A DNA stretch of 64,000 bases from Theocolax elegans (GCA_026168455.1 CM047426.1:46583973-46647972), one strand, 5' to 3'. Shown: positions 32,069-43,193, counted from the stretch's first letter. Numbers and translations: made by a program. The notes: generated by a model not told the origin, from the sequence alone.

Positions 32069-33175
32069 ATGAATGTAGAAAACAATGTTTGGAGTAGTGG
32101 AGAATCAGAGCCTGAAGAAGATGTTGGAATAGAAACATTGCGAGTGATATTGATTCAAATGATATCCCAAGTGATGACTACGAAGCACCTGACGTATACT
32201 TTGATCCTTATTTTTATTCGTCGATAAAAGATTTTCCTGACAAAGCTCAACTACGTCCTGAAGTGTCAATAAATAAAATAACACCATTAGAATGTTGGAC
32301 CAAAATCCTGAGCCAACTCGAAAAAACATGAAACCATGGACTGATTTGACTGAAGATGAACTATGGATATTTATTGCTTTGTCAATAAATATGGGCCATG
32401 TTATAAAAGGACAATTGAATGACTACTGGAGCCAGGATCCAATGTTGTGTACTCCAATATTTGGCGAAAATATGCCCCGAAACCGATATCTTCAAATTTT
32501 AAGATATCTTCATTTTTCTAATAATTTAGACGTTTCTAACCACCCTTTGAAAAAAATTAAACCAGTGATTGATTATTTGAAAAATAAATTTTCTAGCACA
32601 ATTATTCCAGGTAAAAAACTTTGTATAGACGAAAGCTTAGTCTTGTGGAAAGGAAGACTTAAGTTCAAACAGTTCTTACCTTTGAAAAGAAAACGATTTG
32701 GAATGAAGTTATTTGAATTAGTAGATTGGGACACAGGTTTCCTTTTAGATTTTATTGTATACACTGGTGCAGACACTGATTATGAAAAATTTGAAAATGT
32801 ATGAAGTGGTATAGAAAACTATTTTTTCATCTTCTTAACTTGATGTTGACGAATTCTCATAAATTATACGAGATGCTGACTACAATTGAAATTTCATTCC
32901 CCGATTTATGATTGAGCCTAGTGAGAGAAATTCTAAAACTAGACATTGAAAAAGTTCCAACCCAATCTCTTACACCTGGAATTCGACTAAACGGTCGCCA
33001 TTTTCTTAGAAAAATTAAATCTGAAAAGAATGATAAACCATTACCACGTCAATGTGCTTTATGTCATATGCTCAACAAAAAGTCCCGATCTACATATGAA
33101 TGTTCAATATGTCCTAAAGCTCTATGTATTGAACCTTGTTTTCAAATGTATCACACTAAAGAATCTTTACCATAA
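32069..33175 (+). pseudogene. piggyBac transposase 1 (DDE_Tnp_1_7), internally deleted
   Basis: The start MNVENNVWSSGESEPEED is shared in style with piggyBac 2. A frameshift at about 32140 separates it from the main part (32292-32804), which carries LTEDELWIFIALSINMGH, the first catalytic Asp in LCIDESLVLWKGRL, and FGMKLFELVD. After DTDYEKFENV the sequence jumps directly to the C-terminal segment (WYRKLFFHLL...), so roughly the middle third, with the second and third catalytic aspartates, has been deleted. The C-terminus keeps the cysteine-rich finger CALCHML...CSICPKALCIEPCFQMYH. It cannot encode an active transposase. Confidence 0.88.
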
Positions 33176-33407
33176 GCTAGAATCCTTACACCAAAGTATT
33201 TAAAATCTGTATAATATTACCAAAAAATCAAAAAAAAAAACAAAAAAAGAACAAAAAATAAAAAATAAAAAAAAAGTACAAAAAATAAAAAAAAACCAAA
33301 AAAAGAAACATAACTGCCACAGTCGGTCCCAAGCCCGTGTTCAAAAAAGGAGGGTGTTTCGTAATCTTTGACGCGAGACAAAAAGGGTAGTTTGTAATGA
33401 GTATTTA

Positions 33408-33840
33408 GCGTCAAAAATACTCCGGAAATGTGTAGTTGCATTACAAAATAAATGAAACTTGAAAACCGCGTCTAAAGGAGTGTCTTGTAATTTTCATCCC
33501 ATTCTAAGGGTTGTTTTTGATTTTAATATATTTTCGATATTAGATTTAGATTCAGCGCTGAAAAATACTCCAAAAAATATATTCACACATTGAGATAAAT
33601 GAAAACTGAATACCAAGTCTCAAGGGGCGGTTTTTCATTTTTAGTCATTTTAGGGGTTATTTTCAGATTTATTATATTTTTGACATCAAATTCGGATTCG
33701 GCGTACGAAAAATACCCCGAAAAAGTGTATTTGCATTCCAAAATAAATAAAACTTGAATACCGTGTCTAAAGGGGTGAAATACCTTCAAAACAACCCCTA
33801 AAGTTTAACTTACAACCCTTTAAAATACTTTAAATAATTA
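33408..33840. repeat. Diverged ~147 bp tandem repeats in piggyBac 1
   Basis: Three units begin near 33408, 33555 and 33701 with AGCG(T/C)...AAAAATAC(T/C)CC and share AAATAAATGAAACTTGAA and the GTCTAAAGGGG segment. Confidence 0.65.
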
Positions 33841-34276
33841 ACTAAATCGATAAATTTAACTTATATAATATTATTATGAAGAAAGAAGTACTTTTTACCA
33901 TTAAAAATTAATATTTTTAAAATTTGAAATTTTTAACATTAGCAGTTCCGTTCCCTGCCGGAAAATCAATATTTTGACGCACCCCCTGATCGACACTTTG
34001 TGTATTATCAATCGTTGATATAAGATACCTGATATACCAGTTTTCTTAGGGCGATATGCACTTTCAAATCCCGGCAGTCTAAAGGTTAACAGATTATAAC
34101 ACATGACAAAAGTTATAAAAAATTAGTTAAAAAATTAGGTAAAATAATTATATTTAAAACATTTAAAATATATTTATAATTAACTGATTTAAGTATTACA
34201 CTTTATAATCAACATTTAATCTCGAAAGCGGAATTCAACCGAGGGAGCGTTAGCGACCGAGGTAATATGGCTAGTT

Positions 34277-34410
34277 TGAAATAAAATGAAATTATCGTTC
34301 GGTGGTATGTATATGTGTATAATATATAATATCGGTCTCTCCAAACTAAAAGCTTTACTTTAGAATAAATCAGGCCTATTTTACTCTTTGTCCACTAAGG
34401 TTGGTGGAAT
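34277..34410 (-). mobile_element. Hammerhead repeat, copy 4 (truncated before the ribozyme)
   Basis: It matches the start of the 395 bp unit from TGAAATAAAATGAA to GGTTGGTGGAAT, then ends abruptly. In RNA sense this is the 3' third only, so it is a 5'-truncated retro-insertion. It contains no ribozyme. Confidence 0.75.
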
Positions 34411-34599
34411 CTACATATCTGTAGTAAACAGGGTCGCACAATTATGAATATCACTTAATTCTTTTAAACAAAAGGTTTTAAGATTGTCTATTACTATATC
34501 GGCAAAAATTGTTTACAAATTTTATTGTTAAAGGTACAAAATGTATTATTAAATAAAAACTCTACTACTACATTATGAATCTGATTAAACAGTATCGTA

Positions 34600-34943
34600 C
34601 ACTTATTATGTATATATGAAAATCGACGAGCCAGGCTATTCAGAACTTATTTACAAGCAATGTTTGTAAACAATGAACTTATGTTTTGTATATGTTTTGC
34701 TGTCACTGGACGTAAACAATGTCCTGAATCTTATATAGGTAAAACGAAACGAAGTCTAAAAGATTGTATAAAATAACACCAAAAGAATAACAATCCAGAC
34801 TCTGTTGTTGTGTCTTTCAATTTAAAATATAAGGATCATGAGTTTGATTTTGACAATACGAGAATATTAGATAAAGTACCGTTTTATATAAAAAGAAAAA
34901 TATCGGAAATGTTGCATACTATTAATTGTAAATCAACTATTAA
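34600..34943 (+). pseudogene. Penelope-like element GIY-YIG endonuclease, part 1
   Basis: The reading frame gives CPESYIGKTKRSLKDCIK, a frameshift or stop, then SVVVSFNLKYKDHEFDFDN, RILDKVPFYIKRKISEMLH. YIGKTKRSL is the GIY-YIG signature and HEFDFD...ILD...KRKISEML is the typical distal part of Penelope endonucleases, which nick the target DNA. A stop at about 34775 separates the two parts. The frame is cut at TTAA (34940-34943) by piggyBac 2 and resumes at 37499. The reverse transcriptase upstream is not recognisable. Confidence 0.75.
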
Positions 34944-35359
34944 CCTTTTAAGGACGGGACTGGTCGATACGACGACCACTTTGGTATCATATTATTTTGG
35001 AATCGTTTCGAGGGGTATTATTATATGTTGCATACAGAAAACATATTGTTATCATTCTAAAAAGTATATTTGACCTTAAAATAGTGATTTCAAGGTCAAA
35101 TTGTTTATTCGGTATTTCGACTTAAAAATTGGTATACCAACGTATTTTAATGCGTTAAATACGAAACAAATAGTGTTGCGTTTGATGAAAAACATTTCCA
35201 TAGTGATTATTTGAACTATTTATTACTATTAGTTCCTTAGCAGATTAATACATAATTATTTTTTTTGCGGAAGATTTTTTATTGATAATAATCTTATTAT
35301 TTCATCATTATCTTTATTTACTAACCTGTCAAAAAAAACAAGCAATTATTTTTGATAAA

Positions 35360-36945
35360 ATGGCTTATATCGAAACTTGGAATAGTGGCGAGTCTGAACC
35401 TGAAATACATGATTTGGAGAATGAGGAAATTCATGAAGTTGATTTGCTTTAAAATGATTATGATGATACTCAAATTTTTAAAAACGCGTATTTTTATCCA
35501 TCAATCAAAGATTTTCAAGGTACTTCTAAAATAAATCCTAACATCTCTATATCGGGGAATAAAGCAATCGATTACTTTAAATACTTTTTTGATGCCCCTT
35601 TGATTGAAAGAATTGTAGATGAGACGAATAGTTATGAAAGTCAGAATCATGAAGATCGGCAATCCCATCAAAAAACTTGGTCTCCTCTTACAAAAGATGA
35701 ATTTGGATGTTTTCTTGGCCTTTTAATTCTAATGGGCCATATTCGAAAAGGTGACTTGAAAGACTATTTGGTTTAAAGATCCTTTGCTTTATACTCTAAT
35801 TTTCGGTGAAATAATGTCTTATGATAGGTTTCTTGCAATCTTACGCCATTTACATTTTCATGATAATGAAAATACCTCGGAAATTGCTGACCATCCTTTA
35901 GTTAGTCATAATAAAACCAATTATAGACTATCTACAAAGTAAATTCACAGCAGCTCTTATTCCAGGCAAAAATTTGGGCATAGATGAAAGCCTAGTATTA
36001 TGGAAAGGCAGGCTTTGATTCAAGCAGTATATTCCTTTGAAAAGAAATCGGTTTGGCATCAAACTTTTTGAATTAGTAGACTCTGAGACTGGATTTATTT
36101 TGGGTTTTATTGTTTACTCTGACGCTGACAATGATTATCAGGAGTTTGATTTTGGTGTTACTGGGGATATCGTCGCTCATTTCTTATAACTTTATTTTTA
36201 CAAGGGTCATGTCATATACATAGATAACTGGTATACATTTCCCATATTGGCAGAATTTTTGCATGATCGCGATACAGGAATGTGTGGCACGGTAAGAACA
36301 AATAGAAAAGGAATGCCAAAATTAGAAAATAAATTAGAGCGAGGTGAAGTTTAAGTTGCTCATAATAATTTGTGGATGACAATCGGGTGGCAAGATAAGC
36401 GTAGTGTTTGCATGCTTACAACTGTGCACGAACCTGAGTTCTGTACCACTGGCAAAGAACACTATCAAACCAATGAGGATATTATAAAACCACGATGCAT
36501 GCATGAATACAACCAAAATATGGGTGGTCTCGACAATGTAAATAGACAATGGTCTATAACCGAAACAGTTCGAAAAACAATGAAGTGGAATCGCAAGTTA
36601 TTTTTCCATCTTATTATTCTAAGTTTATCTAAAGCTCATTCTTTATATAGAATGAAAAATGAAGGACCAATGCCCTTTCCTTCATTCCAAATATCGGTTG
36701 CTAGATCATTATTAAAATTGGATAATACTAATGATAGTATTTCTCGTCTTGTTAGCCCTCCTACTCGATTAGTTGACCGTCATTTTCCAAGATTTGCTAC
36801 AAGTCGAAGGTGTCACTTGTGTGCTTTACGTAAAATTACTAGTCGAACAAAATAGATGTGCTCTGATTGTGATATTCCTTTATGCGTAGCTCCATGTTTT
36901 GAAGAATATCACACAAAAGAGACATTATCAAAAAGTCAAATATTT
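35360..36945 (+). pseudogene. piggyBac transposase 2, full length but broken
   Basis: It starts MAYIETWNSGESEPEIHDLE. The three catalytic aspartates are all present: GIDESLVLWKGR (35982), YIDNWYTFP (36223) and QDKRSVCML (36394). The C-terminus has MGGLDNVNRQW and the cysteine finger CHLCALRKI...CSDCDIPLCVAPCFEEYH. Stops at about 35450, 35774, 36018, 36188 and 36352 and several frameshifts inactivate it. The transposase excises and inserts at TTAA. It is about 1.6 kb, the usual family length, so unlike piggyBac 1 there is no large deletion. The two transposases share the N-terminal SGESEPE and are clearly related. Confidence 0.88.
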
Positions 36946-37070
36946 AGAGGTGAGAGGAAAGGAGACTCACGGAAATAAAGCACCCCACGTGAGAGGCAAG
37001 GGGCCTCACGGAAATACAATACTCGAACGTGAGAGGCAAGTGGACTCACGGAAATCAAGCCCACCAAAGG
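36945..37070. repeat. Tandem GTGAGAGGCAAG repeats at the piggyBac 2 right end
   Basis: Three copies of (A)CGTGAGAGGCAAGGGGACTC + ACGGAAAT, about 40 bases each. An inverted, diverged version lies at 45486-45600. Confidence 0.75.
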
Positions 37071-37498
37071 GATTAAATTTTCGCCACATCCACGCTGTTG
37101 ATTCTGAGTCATACTAAGAGCGAAAACTAAAATATTTGTTCATAATACATCAGTGATAAAAATGCATGTAATGCATATCATTTTTGGATATCATTTTTGG
37201 ACTTAAATACTATAGGTAATGAAGTTGATCTTGAAATACAATTTTCAAGGTCCAGGATGTCTCCTGAACATTTTTTGATATTTTTTTCTTATTTAGCACA
37301 TCCAAATACACCTAAAAACACTCCTAACTCGCCAAATTAAATTTTTAACATTGGACTTTACGTTCCAGATGGGACTGGACGATATATCGATCACCAATTT
37401 TGTCAGGCACTCCACGTGACATATGTTTTCATTCTATACACAAATATTGTGTAAAAAGAAAGTCGAATTTCAGCGCCAAAATCCCCGCCCTTAAAAGG

Positions 37499-37910
37499 TT
37501 AATAAAAAAGAAAGACACGCAACTTTTAAGCCGTCAATATAAGATTATAATGAATATAATCGGCGAATTCGAAGAAATTGACATCCTAATTGTAAACGGT
37601 TTCCACGCTTTGTTTTGACTATCAAATTTAAATGCCGGGTATAAATACCAATTCCTTCCGTATTTATGTTTACTTGACGATGCCTACCTAGGCTATACTG
37701 TAACTCACGTGCGATGATTCTGGTAAATCTGCTTTTTGTTCGTTTGTTTTTACTTAATTATTGTATTATTAATAATTTCGGTGTATTAAATTTAGCACCT
37801 GATGATGTCTGCAAACCAGGCAGACGAAACGTTGAGCATATATTAAATAAGTGTATTTATTTCTATCACCCTCAAAATCGACTTATTCAATCATTTACGA
37901 TTCTATTTAT
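37499..37910 (+). mobile_element. Penelope-like element 3' part after piggyBac 2
   Basis: The first 120 bases continue the endonuclease reading (INKKKDTQLLSRQYKIIM...EFEEID), in a shifted frame. Then comes the 3' terminal region shared with 11990-12240. It ends near CCCTCAAAATCGACTTATTC. Confidence 0.7.
37799..37830 (+). ncRNA. Hammerhead-like core in Penelope terminus (second copy)
   Basis: CTGATGA, stem GTCTGC/GCAGAC, GAAAC, as at 12053-12084. Conservation of both stem strands in two copies supports function, but stem III and the cleavage site are not evident. Confidence 0.5.
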
Positions 37911-38195
37911 TATTCTTAGACTAAATATACCATTACAGTAAATAGATTTTGCATATGTTATATCTATGCTGAAACTAAGTCAGTCAAGATTTATATTTTA
38001 TAATTTATCAAAAACATTTCTTGGTCTATTGATTTTTTGAAACGTATTGTCTATTGCGATTCTCTTTTGGTCACAAATCTATATGTGGCCAGCGATGGTT
38101 CATTCCATAAAATAATGATACGATAATTGATAGTAACCACGAGGAATGTACTTTCATAAATTGCAAGGAAAAAATAGTGGGAATATTCGTACCAA
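37911..38195. other. AT-rich spacer
   Basis: Nothing recognised between the Penelope 3' end and the foldback. Confidence 0.45.
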
Positions 38196-38862
38196 GGGGA
38201 GTACATGACCTGCGGGAAATGGATCTTACCCTACCTTGGGTATATCTTTTGTAATGTAGAAATATGAAGAAAGCCATGCTATTTCTAACCAATGGACATT
38301 TTAACGAAAGTTATTTGATATCTTATAACAACTTTAATGAAAATTCCTTCCAATTGAATCGCTTATAACCCCGAAACAAACAGAGTTAAACCCTCGAATC
38401 AAAAACCAGAAGAAAGTTGAGTTCAAGTAGATATAATTTGAAAAAAAGAAGCTGTAAATGCTCAATTTGAAGCAAAGTTATGAAGAAAATAAGAAATTGA
38501 AGGAATTTTAACCAAAATATAATATGAAAAATTTATTTTCTTTTTGCCTAAAATTCTTCAATTTCTTATTTTCTTCATAACTTTGCTCCAAATTGAGCTA
38601 TTTAAGCTTCTTTTTTTCAAATTGCATTTACTTGAATTCGACTTCCTTCTAATTCTTGGCTTGAGCGTCTATCTCTATTTGTTTCGGAGTTATTAGTGAT
38701 TCAATTTGAAGTAATTTTTATTTAAATAATTATAAGATGTCGAATAAATCTCGTCAAAGAAACCATTGGCAAGTAATAACTTGGGTTTCTTCATATTTCT
38801 ACATTACAAAATGTATACCAAAGTTAGAGTAAGATCCGTTTCCCGCAGGTCGTGTATTCCCC
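38196..38862. mobile_element. Foldback element, 667 bp
   Basis: GGGGAGTACATGACCTGCGG at the left faces CCGCAGGTCGTGTATTCCCC at the right. The arms, about 320 bases each, stay alignable to the centre near 38530 (e.g. AAGCAAAGTTATGAAGAAAA facing TTTTCTTCATAACTTTGCTC). No gene is present. Confidence 0.8.
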
Positions 38863-39779
38863 TCGTAAGTTAAATTATATAAATGTATAACCGATGAAAG
38901 AAAAGTATGACCTTACATTAGGAAAGAAAAGTCATTTAATAAGTGTGATGTAGCATCATCGCCGTTCGAGAGAATTATCCCCACAACGGAGCATACTCCA
39001 CTTCTCCTCAAATATAATTAATGCCCTACTGTGGGGATGGTTCTTTTCCAGTGCTTCTTTCTCCTCATCATTTAATAGTAATATTGTGTCCTAAATAAGT
39101 TGAAAGTTTCTTCAAGATAACGATATCTTACAAAAAATGATATTTAAAATTACCTATTAAAATACAAAGTATTACATATTGGAATTTTAATTCTGTAAAA
39201 ATGTTATGATAATTTAAAGAAAGACAAAAAATTCACAAAAACTAACATGGTAATTCCCATTTAAATTTTTTAAAAAATTTCGTGTTTTTTGAAATTATCA
39301 TAACTTTTTACAGAATTGAAGGCCATAAAAATGCTACAGACCATTTGAAAGGCATTCCTCCAAGCTTTCTTTTAGACTGTTGGATAAAAAAATCAATTGT
39401 GGCGCACTTACACTTTCTTCAAATTGAATATTGACATGTAGTTTATGTAAAATTGACCTTGGCAATAGAACTTCGAAACCAGAAGGATAGATTCTAGACA
39501 TAATTAGCAACGAATGTTACATATAATGATCTATAGTAAAAGTTGATAGATTTTGAGTTAAACAGCGGTAAACCCAGCTGGTGTTGCAAAAAACCAGAAA
39601 ATATTCACTTTTTGAGGTTAGGATAACTTTTGAGCAAATAGATTCCAGTACCTAAAAATTTTTTCTGTATTCTGAAAAACATTTGCAATGTATACCCAAA
39701 ATTTGGTGAATTTTAAAATATTAATCGGACCATTTCACGTGGAATATCCCATATATATATATATATACATATATATGTT
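38863..39779. other. AT-rich region, nothing recognised
   Basis: It contains a local inverted pair (AAAATGTTATGATAATTTAAA near 39200 and TTTGAAATTATCATAACTTTTT near 39285). No gene is seen. Confidence 0.45.
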
Positions 39780-39780
39780 G

Positions 39781-40200
39781 TAACGGGGTGGGTACTGGGG
39801 AAACGTATGGCCCCCGGTTAAGCCCAATTTGTCCCAACATACCAACCTTAAGTGTGCAGTCTCACGATGCGGCCGGGAATCACTTTAAATCCCGTGCAAT
39901 GCCGTTAACAACGTCAAACACCTCGTTTGACTTAGATACCGTGTGTTAGGCCCTATGCTCAAAATTGCCAACTAGGATAAACACCGGAGAGGGCGGTATT
40001 CGTGGGATAGGACTGTAACCGGTAAAACACTATCAACAATCGAAATTTTACGTTAATCGGCGAGAAAGATCGTCTCGATGAGTCGATTTATTAAATAAAC
40101 AATTTAATATTAATAAATTTACAATAAATCAACGTTAACAATTGAAGGGGAGTCGTACCGATGACTACCCCCGAGGTCAGCGCGAAAACAATTAGTTAAA
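39781..40200 (+). mobile_element. GC-rich block, possible LTR starting TGTAACGGGGT
   Basis: An abrupt GC rise after an AT microsatellite, beginning TGTAACGGGGTGGGTACTGG. AATAAA-type signals lie near 40095-40130. No partner LTR and no coding region are found. It shares only the first dozen bases with the block ending at 3346. Confidence 0.35.
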
Positions 40201-40269
40201 ATCTATTAACCGACGAGTTATGAGCAACCGATCAGGGAATGATCGGCTGCTTAACCTGATGGCATACGT

Positions 40270-40370
40270 CACAGCGTGTATATGTATATATATACATATA
40301 TATTTATATACGTGCACACACACGCACACTCACACACTCACACGCATACGCGCAAGCACGCACGCACCAT
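40270..40370. repeat. TA/CA microsatellite
   Basis: GTATATGTATATATATACATA followed by an interrupted CA run. Confidence 0.85.
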
Positions 40371-40429
40371 TGCAATAAATCTAGGGAGCAGATAAGATAA
40401 TGAGTCTTTGTTACATATGCGTACTTTTT

Positions 40430-40925
40430 GAGTACTTTTGCGCCCACCGGTTGCTAAAGGGATACTTTAGGCCCTATTTATAGGGCGCAAAAACGCGAAA
40501 TTCGTGCGTGTTACAAAAAAAATTTTGCTTCTAGACATTTTGACATAAGATTTTCTGCTGTCAGTATCCCTTGTCAAAATTTTGGCCAGATTTAAAACAA
40601 AAATGATAAGACCAATGTAAACAAAGAAACACCGAAATTTGAGGAAACAATTTGTTCTCGAGTTCTTTCAGAATTTTATCGCTAATATAATGTATACTCA
40701 AAAAAATATAATGTACACTCAAAATGTGAAGAAAAGTGAAGAGAATAGTTGCACTTTAAACCAGTAATTTTTTAGTGAAAAAAATTTTTTCTGCCCGCGC
40801 GGGCGCAAAATGCGTTTTTGCGCCCGCTTTTTCGGGCGCAAAATGGCCAATTCCCGCCTGCTTTTTTTAAAGCATTTTTCACCCTTTCGGACAGAAAATA
40901 GTATGTGCACCACGGGCGCAATGTA
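40430..40925. repeat. Dispersed GGGCGCAAAA motifs in both orientations
   Basis: GGGCGCAAAA occurs at about 40483, 40800, 40834 and GGGCGCAATG at 40914, with GCGCCC inverted at 40441 and 40822. The pair at 40800-40825 forms a hairpin (GGGCGCAAAA facing TTTTGCGCCC). AT-rich sequence lies between. Confidence 0.55.
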
Positions 40926-41632
40926 CTATTATCTATCTTATAATTTGCAAATAATGCCTGAAATATACGAAAACTTACAATTTGTTACTTTTTTGATACA
41001 TTTATGATCGCCATATAGTTCCCGCCATGTATAAACTATATGGTGAGACATTCATGTTTATCAAAGAAGCTATGATATATAATTTATTTTTCAACACTGG
41101 CGTGCGGAAAGTTCAATATGCGTGTAGGATGCTTTGAAAATAAACAATCCCGTTCGGGTTTTGAAATAAGATTAATTTCTGCACGCGATGTATTGAAAGT
41201 CGCCGGCGACACAATTATCTATATTGTTACAATAAATATGAGTGCTAAAACTAAAGATTAATTGATTCGTTCATTATTATAATTTCACGATTATTTTTTT
41301 AAGACGTATCTGAATTTTCTAATTAGAAAATATAATTGTACTGTTTGTTTGTTTATACGCAGGTACTTCTTTTTGTTTTCAAATAAATTAATAAATAATT
41401 GTTCGTACTCAAATTATTGTGTTTTATTATTTCTTAGTATAATTATATAATGTTTTTTTATATGGATGATCAGCACTATCTTGCACTCTTTATATTTTTT
41501 TGTTGAACTTTCCGCAACTTGTATTGAAAAGTAGTATACGATACTCGTGCGGAGTAGTGTTCCCACTCGTGCGCCTGCCGCCCGAGCGTAGCGAGTTGCA
41601 CTCGTGGGAACACCTATTTTCCGCACTTGTAT

Positions 41633-42075
41633 TTTATTTTTTTTTTATTCTGGATTTTTGTGCCTTCTTTTTCCTGGCACTTCCTACCGTTTATCCCCTA
41701 GGGACTTTAACGGTGTCCACCTACCACCTATGTGTATGTGCATTATCCCTCCCTTAAAAACCCCACCATCTCGCATTCGCCCGGGGTTATGCCCGTGGAT
41801 GAGGGAAACCTGTGAAGCAGGGAAAACCTCACCCGAGATGACCGGTGTATTGGAAACATTCTTTTTGGGTGTCAAAGTCACATTGCGTAGGCCTTGACAC
41901 CGAAACCGACTGCTTCACACCTCCCGCTCACGTTGTGAAGTGTGAAAAAACACCTAACCCGCCACGAAAGCCAAGCGACCGAGAGCGTCACCCATCCACT
42001 TGGGTACCGCGCTCAATACTGCTTAACTTCCGTGACCGGCCGAGGTGCGTCTCCGCCACTCCGCCACCGCGTCGG
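41633..42075 (-). mobile_element. 5S rRNA-derived SINE with 18 bp target duplication
   Basis: TATTTTCCGCACTTGTAT occurs at 41615-41632 and 42076-42093 with no mismatch, enclosing 443 bases. Read on the minus strand the insertion opens with a 5S rRNA-like head and ends in an A-rich tail (AATAAAAAAAAAATAAA). A long duplication plus A-tail is the mark of LINE-mediated retroposition. The middle and tail carry no recognised LINE 3' end. Open frames across it are not genes. Confidence 0.85.
41986..42075 (-). ncRNA. 5S rRNA-like head (pol III internal promoter) of the SINE
   Basis: The minus strand contains GGTCACGGAAGTTAAGCAGT, then GCGCGG and AAGTGGATGGGTGAC. These match the conserved internal control region of animal 5S rRNA (GATCACCGAAGTTAAGCAGC...GCGCGG...CTTGGATGGGTGACC). 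The first ~45 bases diverge from 5S. This promoter would drive RNA polymerase III transcription of the SINE. Confidence 0.8.
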
Positions 42076-42440
42076 TATTTTCCGCACTTGTATCGTAATG
42101 TACTATTGATGATTCAAGGTTACATATTCGATAAATTAACAATCATGTGAAAAAACGTGTATTATTAAAAAAATACTGATTTAAACAACTATTCTCTTCA
42201 CCTTTCTTTATATTTTGAGCACAGATTATATTAGCAATAACATTCTAAAAAAAGTGGAGTAAAAGTTTCTTTTTAATTAATGTTGGTGTTTTTTGTAGTA
42301 ATTAAATTGGTTTTGTCATTTCTTCTTTAAATCTGGCCAAATATTTGACCAAGGATTCTGAAAAAGCACAAATTTCTACATCAGGGTATGTGGAAGCCAA
42401 ATTTTTTCAATGCCAATAACAAAAACCGTTGCATTGTAAA

Positions 42441-43193
42441 ATCGCTAAAAAATTTGTACGCTTCAGCGCAGAAGTGAGATTTTTTTCGTATTGTACTTAT
42501 AAACTATTTTCACAAAATTTTTTTACTTTATCTGTTGTTTAATGAAATCCATCTATTTTTAATTTATATTTTGTGATTATTAAAATTAAAAATGTTTTAG
42601 CAATGAATGTCTTAGTCTGAATGTTCTAGCAATATACCCAAAAATTTCCAGATTTTTAAATTGATTATTTAAAATTATAATGTTTGCGTTGAAAGTTTAT
42701 GACTTATTTACTAATAATTAGCTTCTAAAAATTGTATACTCAATTATTATTCGAAAAATTATTATTTCTTAAAACATCAAAATGCTATGCCCTTGCTTTT
42801 GTTGTAAGCTACCTGTTTGAATTTTTTTTAGATTTTTAATTTAATATATTAATTATAATATATATACGCTGAAAGGTGTAGATTCGTGTAATTTTGGTCT
42901 GACATTTCGTTCAGGAAAATTGAGTCAAATTAAAAAAGTTTCATCACACACCTTAACCCCAAAGAGTAAAAACTGAACCTTAAGAATATGTTGAATTTAC
43001 GACTCTTTAAGTAACATAAAAATCCCAAAACTACATCTTTTAAACGACTAAACAACTAAAATTACTCTTGAAACAGTGCAAAATATAAAAATTACACTTT
43101 ACAATAGGATGAAAAGTAAAAAATGTCCTTTAAAGAAACAAGAAAGTAGAACTATTGCTCGATTGAAAAGTATAAACTAATATAATCTGAATG
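42441..43193. other. AT-rich region, nothing recognised
   Basis: No coding frame or repeat is identified. Confidence 0.5.

Larger units (their letters stand above)
31323..34085 (+). mobile_element. piggyBac element 1, with TTAA target duplication
   Basis: TTAA flanks both ends (31319-31322 and 34086-34089). The ends are inverted repeats, CCTTTAGACTGCCGG and CCGGCAGTCTAAAGG. About 130 bases inside the right end, CTGCCGGAAAATCAATATTT (from 33957) repeats the left-end sequence in direct orientation. The element is 2763 bp and carries a disrupted transposase and a 3' tandem repeat. Confidence 0.9.
34944..37498 (+). mobile_element. piggyBac element 2, inserted in the Penelope endonuclease
   Basis: TTAA flanks both ends (34940-34943, 37499-37502). 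The ends are CCTTTTAAGGACGGG and CCCGCCCTTAAAAGG, inverted repeats with one difference. Inside the right end, at about 37370, GGGACTGGACGATATATCGA repeats the left end (GGGACTGGTCGATACGACGA) in direct orientation, the same layout as piggyBac 1. Length 2555 bp. Host-side sequence joins into one Penelope reading when the element is removed. Confidence 0.92.
40520..42440. mobile_element. Element with ~250 bp diverged inverted arms, containing the 5S SINE
   Basis: 40555-40770 (ATCTGGCC preceded by CAAAATTTTGG; ATTATATT...GTGAAGAGAATAGTTG) pairs in inverted orientation with 42181-42370 (CAACTATTCTCTTCAC ... AATCTGGCCAAATATTTGAC). The interior holds a short hairpin (CGCCATATAGTT...AAACTATATGG, about 41010-41045) and the SINE. 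There is no gene. Borders are approximate. Confidence 0.5.

Noticed and set aside
37799..37830. Complete hammerhead ribozyme in the Penelope terminus
   Set aside because: Only cores and stem II are convincing. I tried type I and type III layouts and found no stem III with an NUH triplet, so I call it hammerhead-like only.
42030..42075. tRNA-type A box (TGGCGGAGTGG) at the SINE 5' end
   Set aside because: It fits a tRNA A box by chance, but no B box follows at the right distance, while the 5S internal promoter is clear and the position aligns with the diverged 5S start.
41414..42150. Several frames of 65-100 codons around the SINE
   Set aside because: They cross the SINE and its target duplications and have no protein family.
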